This document shows, piece by piece, positions 1-11,217 of a stretch of DNA of 64,000 nt. Source of the stretch: Linepithema humile. Taxonomy: Eukaryota; Arthropoda; Insecta; Hymenoptera; Formicidae. The translations under genes and the position numbers were made by a program. Position 1 is the first letter of the stretch. Every line of letters begins with the position of its first letter. Location: positions 10,737,001 through 10,801,000 of the forward strand of contig NC_090132.1 in the NCBI RefSeq assembly GCF_040581485.1. The letters are read 5' to 3'. The notes beneath the pieces are model-generated. The model was given only the letters and a program-made list of their open reading frames with translations. It had not been told where the DNA came from and did no database searches.

Positions 1-575
1 AAAATGATTTGTCGCTCTTTTCATTTTGCACTGAAAAAGTTCCGAGGCCTTCACACAACATGCAAAAGAGACCGATCCGATACATGCGTCGGAAGACACC
101 CTTATACCCGAAAAACCACCCCCAAAATCACTCAAACAATTCTCGCCAAGCTAAAAATGATTTGTCGCTCTTCTCCTTTTGCATAGAGAAAGTTCTGAGG
201 CCCTCACATGACATGCAAAAGAGACCGATCTGATACATGCGTCGAAAGACACCCTTACACTCGAAAAACCACCCCAAAATCACTCAAACAATTCTCGCTA
301 AGCTAAAAATGATTTGTCGCTTTTCTCCTTTTGCATAAAGGAAGTTCTGAGGCCCTCACATGACATGCAAAAGAGACCGATCCGATACATGCGTCGGAAG
401 ACATCCTTACACTCGAAAAACCACCCCCAAAATCACTTAAACAATTCTCGCCAAGCTAAGGGTGTCTTCCGACACATGTTTCGGATCGGTCTCTTGTGTA
501 CTTTGTTTGTGGGTCTCAAAACTTCCTCCCTGCAAAAGGACAAGAGCGACAAATCATTTTTAAAAAATCGCTCCA
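1..575. repeat. Tandem ~152-bp repeat with inverted partial copy
   Basis: Three head-to-tail copies start near 1, 154 and 306, each opening with AAAATGATTTGTCGCT and carrying AAGAGACCGATC. Positions 462-569 hold an inverted partial copy, so the right end can snap back on the direct copies. The array is cut by the window edge. Reading frames of 60-127 codons here are the repeat read through and show no protein family. Confidence 0.85.
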
Positions 576-2039
576 GGAACGTTCCAAACTTCAATCAGCT
601 CGGGAAATTGTATTTTTCATGGTCTTTTTTCAATTTTTCCGTACTTTTCCCGCTGTCTAGAGGAAAACGAACTTTATTACGTAATTCTACGGTATAAAAT
701 CTATAAGAAACCATGTGTAGTTTTGGTTCCACACCATGGGCCAAAATCGACCTATTTTTAACATCTTACTTTCTACTATATTATAAATAAAACAATAAAT
801 TTTTTATTTAAAATAATATATGTATCAATTTTATCTTAATTTATCCAAAGTCTATATATTAAAATTTATCAATAATGTATCTGGATCCATTTTAGAGTCA
901 GAGTTGTAATTTCCTTGTACTGTGTATCATATAATATAATACATATTAAATTCATTGTTATACATTTAATATTTTATTCTTACACAAAGGAAATAATATT
1001 TTTAATTTATTTTGACCGTTTATAAATGCAGTAAAAATATGCATGAATAAATAATATAATTTATCGGTATTAAAATATGAATGCAGCAATGCAGTTTAAA
1101 ATCTGAAATGGATACAGATGGCGGTGCAGCATAGAGATCGTTAAATTTTATATTTCTTTATATGCATTTTATTAACATATGTAACATAAGCTTTCTGGTC
1201 AAATTAGGTCCACTTGTGTCATTATCGAGATAAATAGTTTGCATTATTGACAGCATATTGGAACATTTAATGAAAATTAGATACCGATATTTTTTAGCGC
1301 TCAGACAATAAATTTGAACAGTTTAATGTCTTGCAATAAGAAATAATAAATAAATGATAAATATTTATTTTAAAGTTGCTTTACCAAATTGTCTGTTGTG
1401 TTCCGCACTTTCTTTTTGTCCTATTGTCAATTAGATATATGTATATTTACATGGAATAAAGTATCGGAGAGTCACTAGTTGCAGAAGTTAAGTATTCGTG
1501 TCAATAACAAATTGGTGATTATTTATAAGAAATAAACTTATAATATATTTGTCATGATAGCAATTTAACAATAAGAGGCAGTAATACAGAGCAATTTCTA
1601 CTGTCGTTCATTTTGCTTGAGTGTATCATAAGAATAATACGAAGATGATAACGCGCAAAAAGTGTGTGTACACTGCGTACACCGCGTTTTATTGTTAAAT
1701 CACAAAAAAACAATAACAATCATCGACGTCGCAGATTAGCATCGAAATACTTTAACGCACAACTCGATGGTTGTTTTTATGATCTACGATAGTTGTTATT
1801 GTGTGCTATCACCTTGCAATTCGCACGACGGCACTCGGGCAGAATAGACGACAGTGGAATCGCTCTGTATTGTTATTACATCTCAAATCGTGCAATCGTG
1901 ATAAAAATTATAAAATAATATTATAAGATTAATAAATATTATTAATCTACAAATTATTTTCTAGTACCAATTTACTATTACTACGGTTATTTAGTTTTTG
2001 TGACTAGCAATTTAGATATTTTAGTCTGCGCACAAATAT
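576..2039. other. AT-rich intergenic sequence, no gene seen
   Basis: No coding region, RNA gene or clear terminal repeat was found. The stretch 1858-2035 resembles 11790-11935 in direct orientation (both carry ACATCTCAAATCGT and TTTAGATATTTTA-like blocks), so an old repeat pair flanks the Tc1-like element. Confidence 0.6.
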
Positions 2040-2362
2040 ACAAGGACCGCATTAATATTCGGACATCATGATACTTGAAAAATAATTACTCTGTAATAAT
2101 AATAATTACTGTGTCAATAATAATTACTGTGTATTTATCTAATGTTGAATTAAGGAATTTATTGTTTTTTACCGAGTTAAAGCACTTATTGTAATTGTCA
2201 GAAACATAAACTATATTTATTTAATTAATGTAATTTTTCATGTAATAAGTTGTAAACATAATAATACTTAATTCTTGCATCACAAAAATATTTGCACACT
2301 TATAACTTATGGACAAAATATAACATTTTTCTATGAAATACATTTACATATAAACTAAATTA

Positions 2363-2911
2363 TTATAATCTAATGATTAATGGGATCGAGAGCCAATGCC
2401 AGATTTTCTTTGCTGATTATTCTTTTTCCAAAGTTTCTTTATTGATAAGTATACGTTTCGGCCATTATCGGGCCATCTTTAGTACAATAGCTAAAATTCC
2501 ACAATTAAAAATTACAAAAACAATCTCGGCAATGTAATTGTATTCGTTGTTACATACCTGGTAATTAAAGAATCCATTATAACAGTCTGAATCGCATGTT
2601 GTATGTGATAAGTGAAAAATACTGTATAATAAAAGATGACCAGAATTAGAAAAAAAAAGAAAGGAAAGAAACTGGCCATGAGAAACAAATTGAATTGAAA
2701 ATATGTAAATTGATAATTACTTATGAGACGAGTTTGTTGTTAATGCCTAGTGATGTCAGTGGCTGACTGTGTGAGGTCGAAATGGGTAAAACGTACGGTA
2801 CAGGAAGAAACTAACATTATTGTGAGAGGGGAAATTTGGAAGGAGAATTAGGACGGTAACAATTTTATGAGTGGTAAATAAGCTTCGGACAGAAGGTCTG
2901 TGTCACTCTGT
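2363..2911 (-). repeat. Left terminal repeat of the Penelope-like element (inverted)
   Basis: Reverse complement of 4300-4848 with scattered substitutions. The innermost matched block reads AAGCTTCGGACAGAAGGTCT here and is inverted on the right side. Confidence 0.85.
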
Positions 2912-4324
2912 GACATCCTCCCACGCGCATACGGCTTGCCAAAGGTACATAAACCGGATGTTTCATTAAGAATTATGGTTTCTAGTTTAAACAGTTCATT
3001 ATACAAACTAGCTTCCTTCTTACATAATATCCTCAAAAAAAGTGTGGGTGAACCTCCCAGCCACATTGACAACAGTTTTCAATTGGTGAAGAAACTGAGT
3101 CACATAAGTTTGGAGCAGGATGTGGTCTTTGTTTCACTTGATGCAATATCGTTATTCACCAACACTCCTACTGATCTCGCAGTCAATAGCATTATTAAGA
3201 GATGGGATTGCATCTCTCCACACACTTCTTTCTCGCAAGAAGAATTCATAGTTGCAATAAGTTTTATCCTTAATAATACATTTTTTAAGTTTGACAATGT
3301 GATATATAAACAAACCTTTGGCAGCCCTATGTGCTCTCCTCTCTCGCCTATTATAGCCGATATTGCAATGAGAGACGTAGAAGAAAAGACACTCAATTCT
3401 TTACCGTTCGTTCCACCATTTTTTTATAGGTATGTTGATTTTAATAGCGGTTCCTAAAGACAGTACGGAAGATTTGTTGAATAGATTCAACTCGATACAT
3501 AATAGAATCGAATTCACAATTGAGCTTGAATTAGGGAGACACATAAGTTTCCTAGATGTGAATATTATTATAGAAAACAATAAGGTTATTACAGATTGGT
3601 ATCAAAAGCCCACATTTTCCAGGAGATTTCTAAATTTTCATTCAAAACACCCCATCACACTCACAAAGGAGTTATTATGAATATGGTTGACAGAGCCTTT
3701 CTATTGTCTCATCCTAGATTTCATCAAAAGAACCTTTCAAATATTGTAGATACACTCCTTATGAATGGATATCCCTTCCGTTCATTTTTAACAATATACG
3801 AACGAGACTTAAATATCATTTCTTTAAAAAAGAGATAATATGACTCATAATAATAATAATTTTAACAATAAAAACAACTCTGACAACAAAAATTATTTTG
3901 TCTTACCATATGTTAATGACATTTCTGACAAGTTTTCTTTCGTAGCAAAAAAATACAATTAAAAATTATCCTTCTCTCGATTCAACGATTTAAGCATGTT
4001 TATTAAAACCCATAAAGATAACTTAAACAAATTCTCGCATTGCAATGTAATTTACAAAATTTCTTGCAATGATTGCCAAGCAGCATATATCGGACAGACA
4101 AAAAGATAATTGAAAACCAGAATTAACGAACAAAAGAACAACATTAATTCCAACAATCTCTCTGTAATATCGTTACATCGCAATGAATTTAACAGTTTTA
4201 ATTAGGAAGAGGTGGAGATAATGGACAGGGAAAACTCTTATTGGAAGAGACTGACATCTGAAATGATACACATCAAACGCCAAAAATCGGCCATAAATAA
4301 ACAGAGTGACACAGACCTTCTGTC
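2900..4324 (+). pseudogene. Penelope-like reverse transcriptase / GIY-YIG endonuclease, frameshifted
   Basis: The family protein is an RT followed by a GIY-YIG endonuclease that primes at nicked DNA. Visible motifs in order: GLPKVHK, then VSLDAISLFTN, then QTFGSPMCSPLSPI, then FYRYVD at about 3425-3440. There the reading moves to another frame (LILIAVPKDSTED), continues through FLDVNI and DWYQKPTF, and shifts again near 3660 (VDRAFLLSHPRFHQKNL). After a stop at 3839 the GIY-YIG-like piece CNDCQAAYIGQTKR appears near 4066-4108, followed by further stops. The catalytic YxDD lost its second Asp at the first frameshift. The N-terminal part of the RT is missing. It is not functional. Confidence 0.85.
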
Positions 4325-4848
4325 CGAAGCTTATTTATCACTCATAAAATTGTTACCGCCCTAATTCTCCTTCCAAATTCCCCCTCTCACAATAATGTTA
4401 GTTTCTTCCTGTACCGTACGTTTTACTCGTTTCGACCTCACACAGTCAGCCACTAACATCACTAGACATTAACAACAAACTCGTCTCATAAGTAATTATC
4501 AATTTACATATTTTCAATTCAATTTGTTTCTCGTGGCCAGTTTCTTTCCTTTCTTTTCTTTTCTAATTCTGGTCATCTTTTATTATACAGTATTTTTCAC
4601 TTATCACATACAACATGCGATTCAGACTGTTATAATGGATTCTTTAATTACCAGGTATGTAACAACGAATACAATTACATTGCCGAGATTGTTTTTGTAA
4701 TTTTAATTGTGGAATTTTAGCTATTGTACTGAAGATGACCCGATAGTGGCCGAAACGTATACTTATCAATAAAGAAACTTTGGAAAAAGAATAATCAGCA
4801 AAGAACATCTGGCATTGGCTCTTGATCCCATTAATCATTAGATTTTAT
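4300..4848 (+). repeat. Right terminal repeat of the Penelope-like element
   Basis: Inverted partner of 2363-2911. It encodes the last RT-ORF residues at its inner edge and contains a hammerhead-like motif at 4729-4757. Confidence 0.85.
4729..4757 (+). ncRNA. Hammerhead-ribozyme-like core in the Penelope terminal repeat (degenerate)
   Basis: CTGAAGA (fits CUGANGA) is followed by TGACCCGATAGTGGCC, a possible stem II with imperfect pairing, and then GAAAC. Penelope-like elements are known to carry hammerhead motifs in their terminal repeats. The inverted copy (complement of 2454-2482) has the better-paired GGCCCGATAATGGCC but CTAAAGA in the core. Neither copy has a complete core with a well-formed stem, so activity is doubtful. 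Confidence 0.4.
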
Positions 4849-4877
4849 TATTAGTTCTTGTGAGCCCTTTAAGATTT

Positions 4878-4990
4878 TATGTTATTAAATTATTATAATT
4901 TCAGTATTTTGTTGGATATCCTTTTTATTTAACAACATGTTTTAAACGTTTTGGCATGTTGGAAATAATATTCATTAAATAATTATGCAA
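4878..4990 (-). pseudogene. Tc1-like transposase, C-terminal piece
   Basis: The complementary strand reads MPKRLKHVV, then a stop, then KGYPTKY and the terminal stop, the usual C-terminal ending of Tc1-family transposases. It continues in frame from the piece at 9818-10757 once the DIRS insert is taken out, which shows that the insertion hit the coding region. Confidence 0.75.
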
Positions 4991-5130
4991 TGTCTCGTCC
5001 GGATGGATACTTGTAGTAGTGCTCCGCGCTGCGCTATCCTCAACAGGTTTTTTAACCTATGAAAAATTCAAATTAGGCGCCGCTCTCCTGCCCCGAGGCG
5101 CGCCTATCTGCACTTATGGCTGTCATTGTT
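4991..5130 (+). repeat. Left inverted terminal repeat of the DIRS element
   Basis: This ~140-bp block (GTAGTGCTCCGCGCTGCGCT, then GGCGCGCCTATCTGCACTTA-like) recurs inverted at about 9628-9768. Its first ~30 bases also recur inverted at 9487-9512. Confidence 0.85.
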
Positions 5131-5209
5131 TTCCTGTTGTGCGATTCCTCAACACGCGGTTACAATATTATAATTTTTATTTAGTGATTTCCAGGGTTTT
5201 TCAGAGATG

Positions 5210-6130
5210 GGAAAGGCCATCGCACGGGTCAAAGAGGAGGAAACTATCACGATCACATCCAGGGAGCGGCTGACGGGCATGGATAATAAAATATCTCGCT
5301 CGATCGAGATTCTGACACAAAGTGAGGTTAGAGCGCTTAGTCGCCTCTCCTAGTTAGTGTCACTGGCCTCCGTGGCGGATTACCAGGAGGCCCAAGGGTC
5401 AGGTGCAGAGCCAGATACCCCCACTCAGACGAGATCTGATTCGGAGGATAATCTCTTGGCATCCATCGGAGCCAAGTGAGGCCTGCGGACCCTCAGATAG
5501 GTGTGTATGATATTGCTGGATCTGTATTTGCGAAATACAGGCGGCATGACGGCACAACCTTTTTTCCGATTAATCGGAACACAGACTCTCTTATCGCGGA
5601 GACGGTCCAGATTCTCGGCGAAGGCAAACGGCTATCCAGGTCGCCTAAGCACGTCTCGCTGCAGGAGGACTCTCTGCCCATGACCTCTGCCCCAACGAGG
5701 GATACCGCAGATGATCTCGCCAGACGGTTGTTTGCTTCCGATCTCGACGGAAAGGAGTTTTTGCCTTGGAATGAGGTATTAACACAGAGATGGCACGAAC
5801 TATCTTGTAAGTATCTTGCAGCGGATCAGCGGGAAGTGTCGCTTAAAAGATTCCCTTCCCCCCGAGGCAATCTTTCCTTAAGGTCCCTACACTAAATCAG
5901 GAGTGTAAAGTGGCCACTAGGAATAACGCCATCGTCAAAAGAGACGATTTTACGGCTAAAGATCAGGATTAGGTGGTCATAGCCTTGTACAACTTGGGCG
6001 AAGCAGTCTCAGATCTCTTCTGCCCAGAGACGCAAAAGGTCTGAACCCAGAGCCTCGCCTCGCTATCACGAGGGTTAACGAAGGAGCGAAGATCCTAACC
6101 GATCTTTCCTATCACTTCTCGCTGTCTAGG
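5210..6130 (+). pseudogene. DIRS gag-like ORF remnant
   Basis: A frame at 5476-5895 plus fragments before and after it resemble the basic, poorly conserved first ORF of insect DIRS elements: FLPWNEVLTQRWHEL, then KRFPSPRGN, then a further stretch to about 6035 with internal stops. The frame at 5476 begins at a non-ATG codon. It would encode the capsid-like protein. Assignment rests on position upstream of RT and on recalled family patterns, so it is tentative. Confidence 0.55.
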
Positions 6131-6479
6131 AGAGCGCAAATCACTCCAACTCTCAAATTAATTGCGACAAACACGGCAGACACTATCCCGGTTGATGATC
6201 TCCTTTTTGGCTCCTCATTCGGGGAGCAGATAAAAAAGGCCGCTTCCAAGGAGAAATCATCAAAGGACATAATCAGGTCGACTTTCTGTCAATCCGAGAA
6301 TTTTTCAGCAACCTATCAAATCACCGGCTAGCGCCGGCCAGATCGGAAACGCCCGCGCCCCTGTCAGACAGTCGAGGGCGACGAATAGGACAAGGGCAGC
6401 AAGCAGCAGTCGCCGACCATTTCGTTCCAGACCCCGGTCGAGGAAATATTAGAAGGAGAAGAGGCTGCCTTTCACGCAA

Positions 6480-7900
6480 TAACCACCATCTCAAAGCAGT
6501 GAACCCTCCAGTGTCCTTCCAAATCTGAAGGTCGAGGTTGTGCTCAGGAGATTTGCAGATTGCTTGATATAGGGGCGATTGAGAAGGTAGCGGACTACAA
6601 AGGACAATTCTTATCACCATACCTTGTGATTAAGAAATCGTCAGGAAGGTGGAGAATTATTCTCAACCTAAAGGGTCTTAACCAGTTTAATTGCGCACCG
6701 CACTTTAAACTGGAAGACTGAAAGACGGTGATCCGCCTCCTCTCCCCGAAGAATTTTCTATTCATAAAAAGACAGGAAACTTTTAGGTTTTCAGTTTCAA
6801 AGCTGCCTTTTTTCAATTCCGAGTCCTTCCTTTTGGTTCAGCATCGGCCCCCTATATTTTCACTAAGTTATTAAGGCCGGTTTTGTACTCCCTTAAAGAG
6901 AAGGGTCTTTTCTTGGTGGCGTGCTTGGACGAATTTATTCTGATGGCAGATTCGTATGGGCACATCAACGTACGCAAAAGCGTACTCAAACCGGAAAAAT
7001 CACCAAATATTTGGTTTTATTTTTGGACAAAGAGCACTTTGCGATTTCAATTCTAGCCGGCAAAAGAGAGAAGCTCCTCCAGATGACACTGACTCTGCTC
7101 GGAAAGAAACGCTGCAAGATTTGTTCTTTCACTAGCTTCATCGAGTCTTTAATATCGGTCTGTCCAGCAGTACGGTATTCTAAATGAGGGAAAAGTTTCT
7201 AGCCCTTGTATCTTCAGATAAGGACCTTGAAGCTCAAAGAACTTTGCCGGATTCAATCAAAGATCTTTTATGGTGGCAAACCACCCTTTTGAGTAAGCCA
7301 CAACGCAACATTAGAACAGAACGTTTCGACCTCGAGAACTTCTCCGATGCGTCACCGAGAAAAGACATCACCATATTAAATTTTTGGAACTCTTAGCAGT
7401 CCTTTACGCTCTAAGATGTTTCGCCTTTCAGGCAGAAGGGGCCTACATACTCCTAAGAGTTGATAGCTCCACGGTTTTATCTTACATTAATGTACCGTAT
7501 GGAGTCTATTAAATTCCCTGTGTTATTTACCTTTTCTCGAAAGATTTGGAAAGGGTGCGCAGAATGGAATATTTTTGTTTACGCTTCGTATATCTCAGCT
7601 CAAAATACATCGGGCAAATGCGGAATCACGCGTTGTGTCAAAAGAAACAGAATGGAATCCCGAACAGTCGTACTTGATAGAATCGACTCTCATTTCGGCA
7701 ACTTTGATGTCGATCTCTTTGCATTATCTATTAACAATAAGTATCAACGCTTTGTATCCTGGCCCAGAACCACTATCACAAGCGGTGGACACCTTTTCTT
7801 TAGACTGGAGTGGATTCTACATTTAGGCCTTCCCTCTTTTTATTCTGATTTTAAGGGTCTTACGGAAAATCATTAGGATAGGAGGGTAGGACTTGTGGTG
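6480..7900 (+). pseudogene. DIRS reverse transcriptase / RNase H, degenerate
   Basis: Scattered pieces match DIRS polymerase order. YLVIKKSSGRWRIILNLKGL lies at about 6620-6680 and PHFKLED at 6700-6720. The active-site region near 6915-6945 reads CLDEFILMADS, so the DD pair has become DE. The RNase H core is at about 7335-7900 (NIFVYASYISAQN; then FDVDLFALS; then RFVSWPR in the shifted frame 7460-7876). Many stops and frameshifts break it. A partly overlapping frame at 7575-7826 carries the downstream alternative reading, so a shift lies between them. Confidence 0.75.
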
Positions 7901-7989
7901 GCCCTCTGGTGGCAGGCCCAGCCATTTTTTCCTCTTACTTAATAAGCTCGCAATCGAACAACCGATTCGCTTTAACCCGGACGCTAATA

Positions 7990-9165
7990 TGCTGCCATCT
8001 TCTTTCAGAGAGATTCACCCGACCTGAAACAGGATTTCCCTGGCAGCCGCGAGTTTATCCGACAGGCTTCCTTGCTTAGGGGGACACCGCCTGCAGCAAT
8101 GAAAACAACGCTGGCATCATTTACAAAAAAAAAAAAAAAAAACAACCAGGCCACATCAGCCTAGTATACAAATCCCTTGAGATTAGGGTGGTCTTTTTTA
8201 CCAAAGGAATAGAATCAGCTGTTAGGCTACATCAATTTCGACATTTTTAGAGTTCTTATCCTCTTCCCTTCCGAATGTTGGCTCTTACGCCACCTTAAAT
8301 ACATACCGCTCGGCCGTCTCACTTATCTCTTCGAACGAGGTGGGCTTTCACCCTCTTGTTACCAGATTCTTCAAAGGCGTTGCGGAAACCATAGGAGCCT
8401 CGATGTGAATTTCGTCTGAGACACCACACCAATGGTGGACCAGTTAGCTACCTTATATTCGCACGTTAGACTTGCTCTAGATATAGGGTCAAGAAATTAG
8501 TCTAATTTCTTGCGCTGAGAACAGTGTCGCCGACCGGATCAAAAGATACCGGCGGCAATGAGAACACGCGCGACAATTCTGTCGCTAGATAAAGTAGAGC
8601 GTCTTCGGACGCTCGTATGAGTCTGTCTGCTCGCGCGGAGTTGACCGAACACAAAGCAAGCTCAAAGAATGCAAACCCTAGCGGTCATTCAGCTATCGAA
8701 TGTTATTCGTGTTAAATACTCTTATCATAGTGATACCTGCTAGACTTAAGACGTCAAGGAGCGGGAGATCGCAACCTCTACTCTTTTTCAAATCTTTTCT
8801 TGACAGACCGGAGCTCTGCGGTTTCTCCTTAATTAATTTCTACCTTAGGGTAACACACGATCTTCGGCAGAAGTCGCGTGACTTGTTTCTTATTTCCTCT
8901 CGCTCTCCACACAATGCTGCTTTCCCCTCAGACATTGTGTTCAAGGGTTAAAGCGGAGCTGAACGCAGCAGGAATATATACAAGAGTCTTTTCGACACAT
9001 TCTATCCACCACGCTTCTACATCTTTGCAGCAGCTAAGGGCATTAGTGTGGATAAGATCAGACGTACTGCAGGCTGGAGTACATCCTCGGACGTCTTTGT
9101 GCGTCTTTACAATCGTCCAATTGTCAATCACGCGACTTTCCAGTCTGCAATTCTGCAGAATTCAT
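7990..9165 (+). pseudogene. DIRS tyrosine recombinase, degenerate
   Basis: The frame at 8700-8951 carries IPARLKTSRSGRSQPLLFF and FYLRVTHDLR, typical of the middle of the DIRS recombinase. 8878-9228 carries the C-terminal part with HSIHHASTS, where the family box is H-x-x-R, so the catalytic Arg has become His. Nearby in another frame are remnants of the AGW and FVRFYNRP segments (about 9070-9125). A ~17-base A run at 8127-8143 and an unrelated-looking stretch at 8490-8690 interrupt the N-terminal half. It would catalyse circle integration; this copy cannot. Confidence 0.75.
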
Positions 9166-9512
9166 AATTTACATAATTACCTGGCAATATATGTTATTAG
9201 GAGGCATTCCAAAAATTTTTTTTACTAAAATTTATATTCTATGAATTGTTGGATTAGAATATTTATGCCATTGCCTTGCTATTTTAAGTTTATGCATATA
9301 AGCCAATCAGGAATTTTTATTCTGTTTTCCTTTAGTCTTGTTCAGTTCCTTGTGTGGACAACAAGATGTATGGAAAGAAGGTGTACATAAGCGAAGTATG
9401 TAAACACCACAGAAGAGACAGTTATAAAATTAACTATGTTCCACATATTTTATTTTAGTCTCATCACAAATCTGAGCGTTAAACATCTACAAGTATCCAT
9501 CCGGACGAGACA

Positions 9513-9822
9513 TTGCATAATTGAATAATTAAACGAACTTACCGTGAAGTTCAATTATAATTATGCTGTCTCGTCCGGATGGAGAGTCCCTCCCACCCAC
9601 AACCCTGGATCAGATTTGTGTGCTTTAAACGAATGACAGCCATAAGTGCAGATAGGCGCGCCTCGGGGCAGGAGAGCGGCGCCTAATTTGAATTTTTCAT
9701 AGGTTAAAAAACCTGTTGAGAATAGCGCAGCGCGGAGCACTACTACAAGTATCCATCCGGACGAGACAGCATAATTATAATTGAACTTCACGATAAGTTC
9801 GTTTAATTATTCAATTTTGTGT
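9513..9822. repeat. Palindromic unit at the right end of the DIRS element
   Basis: Outer arms 9513-9566 and 9769-9822 are inverted copies (TTAAACGAACTTACCGTGAAG against its complement). They enclose a 202-bp unit, 9567-9768, that starts TGTCTCGTCCGGATGG and ends with its complement, and carries an inverted copy of the DIRS left terminal block. It could be the internal complementary region of DIRS or a separate small element that shares its ends. Confidence 0.7.
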
Positions 9823-10757
9823 AATACGCGGACCGCCACTCTTCTATTAATCATATTTTTAATTCTTTTTTTGTTCTTATAGTTAAGATTCGAATGTTAC
9901 GATCTAATAAGTTTCATAAATTTTCTATAGGATTTAAATCCGGTGACTGTAAATGAGGATGTAATATTTTTGGCCAATTGTCTAATAAATATTTTTGAAC
10001 AATTTACGATTAATGTTTTGGATGATTATCCTGGTAAAATTTAAAAGTGTCACGTATGTTTTGTAGCACTTTTTATTACATTTTGTTTTAAAATTTCTAA
10101 ATATTTGTTCTTATCTAAAATTCCATCAATAAAAACTAATTCTCCCACTCATAAGATTAAAATGCATATCATCAAACTTTCACCACCGTGTTTCATAGTT
10201 GATCTAAGATTTTTAATTTTAAGTTCTTCGTTGGGTTTACACCACACCAGTTTTTGTCCATCAGGTTCAAAAATGTTGAATTTACTTTCGTCTGCAAACA
10301 TAACATCGTTCCACCATGTTTATTCTTTAGAAATAAATTTTTTAACGAATATTAGCTTTCTTTTTCGAGATTCAGTTTGTTTACGTATAACTTTTTACGA
10401 CCCTGCCGTTATAACCATTTTCTTTCAACGTTCAGCGAACTGTATCCAAATGTACTTTTTTTCTAGTCTTCTCAAATAATTCTGCAGTTAATTTAAGAGC
10501 ACTCTTAATCCAGAGTTTTTCTTTATTTTTCTAATAATTTTACGTCTGTCACGTGAATCAAGAAGTTTAAGACGTTCTTTCTGAGGAATTAATTTGATGC
10601 AATCCTCATAATTATATTTTTTTATAATTTCTGCTACTGTAATCTTACTTAAATTTAATAAATTACTTATTTCTCGATATGATTTATCTCTTTTACAATA
10701 ATGAGTAACAAGTTGGCATTTGTCAAATAAACTATTTTTGCCTTTATGTGCCATTTT
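9818..10757 (-). pseudogene. Tc1-like transposase, N-terminal helix-turn-helix and DDE core
   Basis: On the minus strand an ATG near 10757 opens an HTH region (SYREISNLLNLSKITVAEIIKK in pieces, about 10620-10680). It stops at 10488 and continues broken. The catalytic segments are visible: FADESKFNIFEPDGQKLVW near 10240-10310, DNHPKH near 10010-10030 and SPDLNPIENL near 9910-9945, in which the final acidic residue of the DDE triad lies. Several stops and frameshifts inactivate it. The remaining C-terminus is at 4878-4990 beyond the DIRS insert. Confidence 0.8.
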
Positions 10758-11217
10758 CATCAATATATTCGATATCAATAAATTTTAAAACATTACTGAA
10801 TCTCTGAGATTGCTACGTCTACACATACGTAAAACTTGTGTTTACAAACAATGCTAACGAGCGATCCAGATTTACTAAAACGAATAAATTGCAACACATT
10901 GTGTCTGAATATTTTTGCGATGCAAGAATTAAACATTATTTTATTTACTACTTATTACATGGAAAACTACATTGATTAAATAAATAAAGTTTATGTTTTT
11001 GACATCTATAATAAGTGCTTTAGCTTATTAAAAAACAATAAATTCCTTAATTTAACATTAAATAAGTATATAGAGTAATTATTTTTTACAGTGTCCGAAT
11101 GTGTATCATGGTGTCCGAATATTAATAAGAGCCACGGTAATTATAATTTATATATTTTATTTTGTTTGTTAGAATATATGAAATAAAATACTTTAAACGC
11201 TTTGAAAACTTGTAGAA

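Larger units (their letters stand above)
2363..4848 (+). mobile_element. Penelope-like retroelement with inverted terminal repeats
   Basis: Two ~549-bp inverted repeats (2363-2911 and 4300-4848) enclose a decayed reverse transcriptase that ends in a GIY-YIG-like segment, the domain order of Penelope-like elements. Terminal repeats in either orientation are known for this class. The right repeat runs forward and ends in CCCATTAATCATTAG; the left is its reverse complement. It is inserted into the 3' part of the Tc1-like element. Confidence 0.85.
4991..9817 (+). mobile_element. DIRS-type tyrosine-recombinase retroelement
   Basis: The order is gag remnant, RT, RNase H and tyrosine recombinase with inverted rather than direct terminal repeats, which defines DIRS. 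The left end TGTCTCGTCCGGATGG (4991) occurs inverted ending at 9512, and both ends recur in a 202-bp unit at 9567-9768. Flanks at 4981-4990 (AATTATGCAA) and near 9805-9817 suggest insertion into the Tc1 transposase without a conventional target duplication, as expected for recombinase-mediated integration. All ORFs are broken. Confidence 0.85.
2040..11135 (-). mobile_element. Tc1-like DNA transposon with ~250-bp terminal inverted repeats, broken by two retroelements
   Basis: The left end (about 2065-2305) and right end (about 10895-11130) are inverted copies sharing blocks such as TTAAGGAATTTATTGTTTTT and TTAATTCTTGCATC. Between them lies a minus-strand Tc1-type transposase remnant in two pieces. 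A Penelope-like element (2363-4848) sits between the transposase 3' end and the left repeat, and a DIRS insert (4991-9817) splits the transposase. Subtracting both inserts leaves about 1.8 kb, a normal Tc1 length. Exact outer ends are uncertain. Confidence 0.8.
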
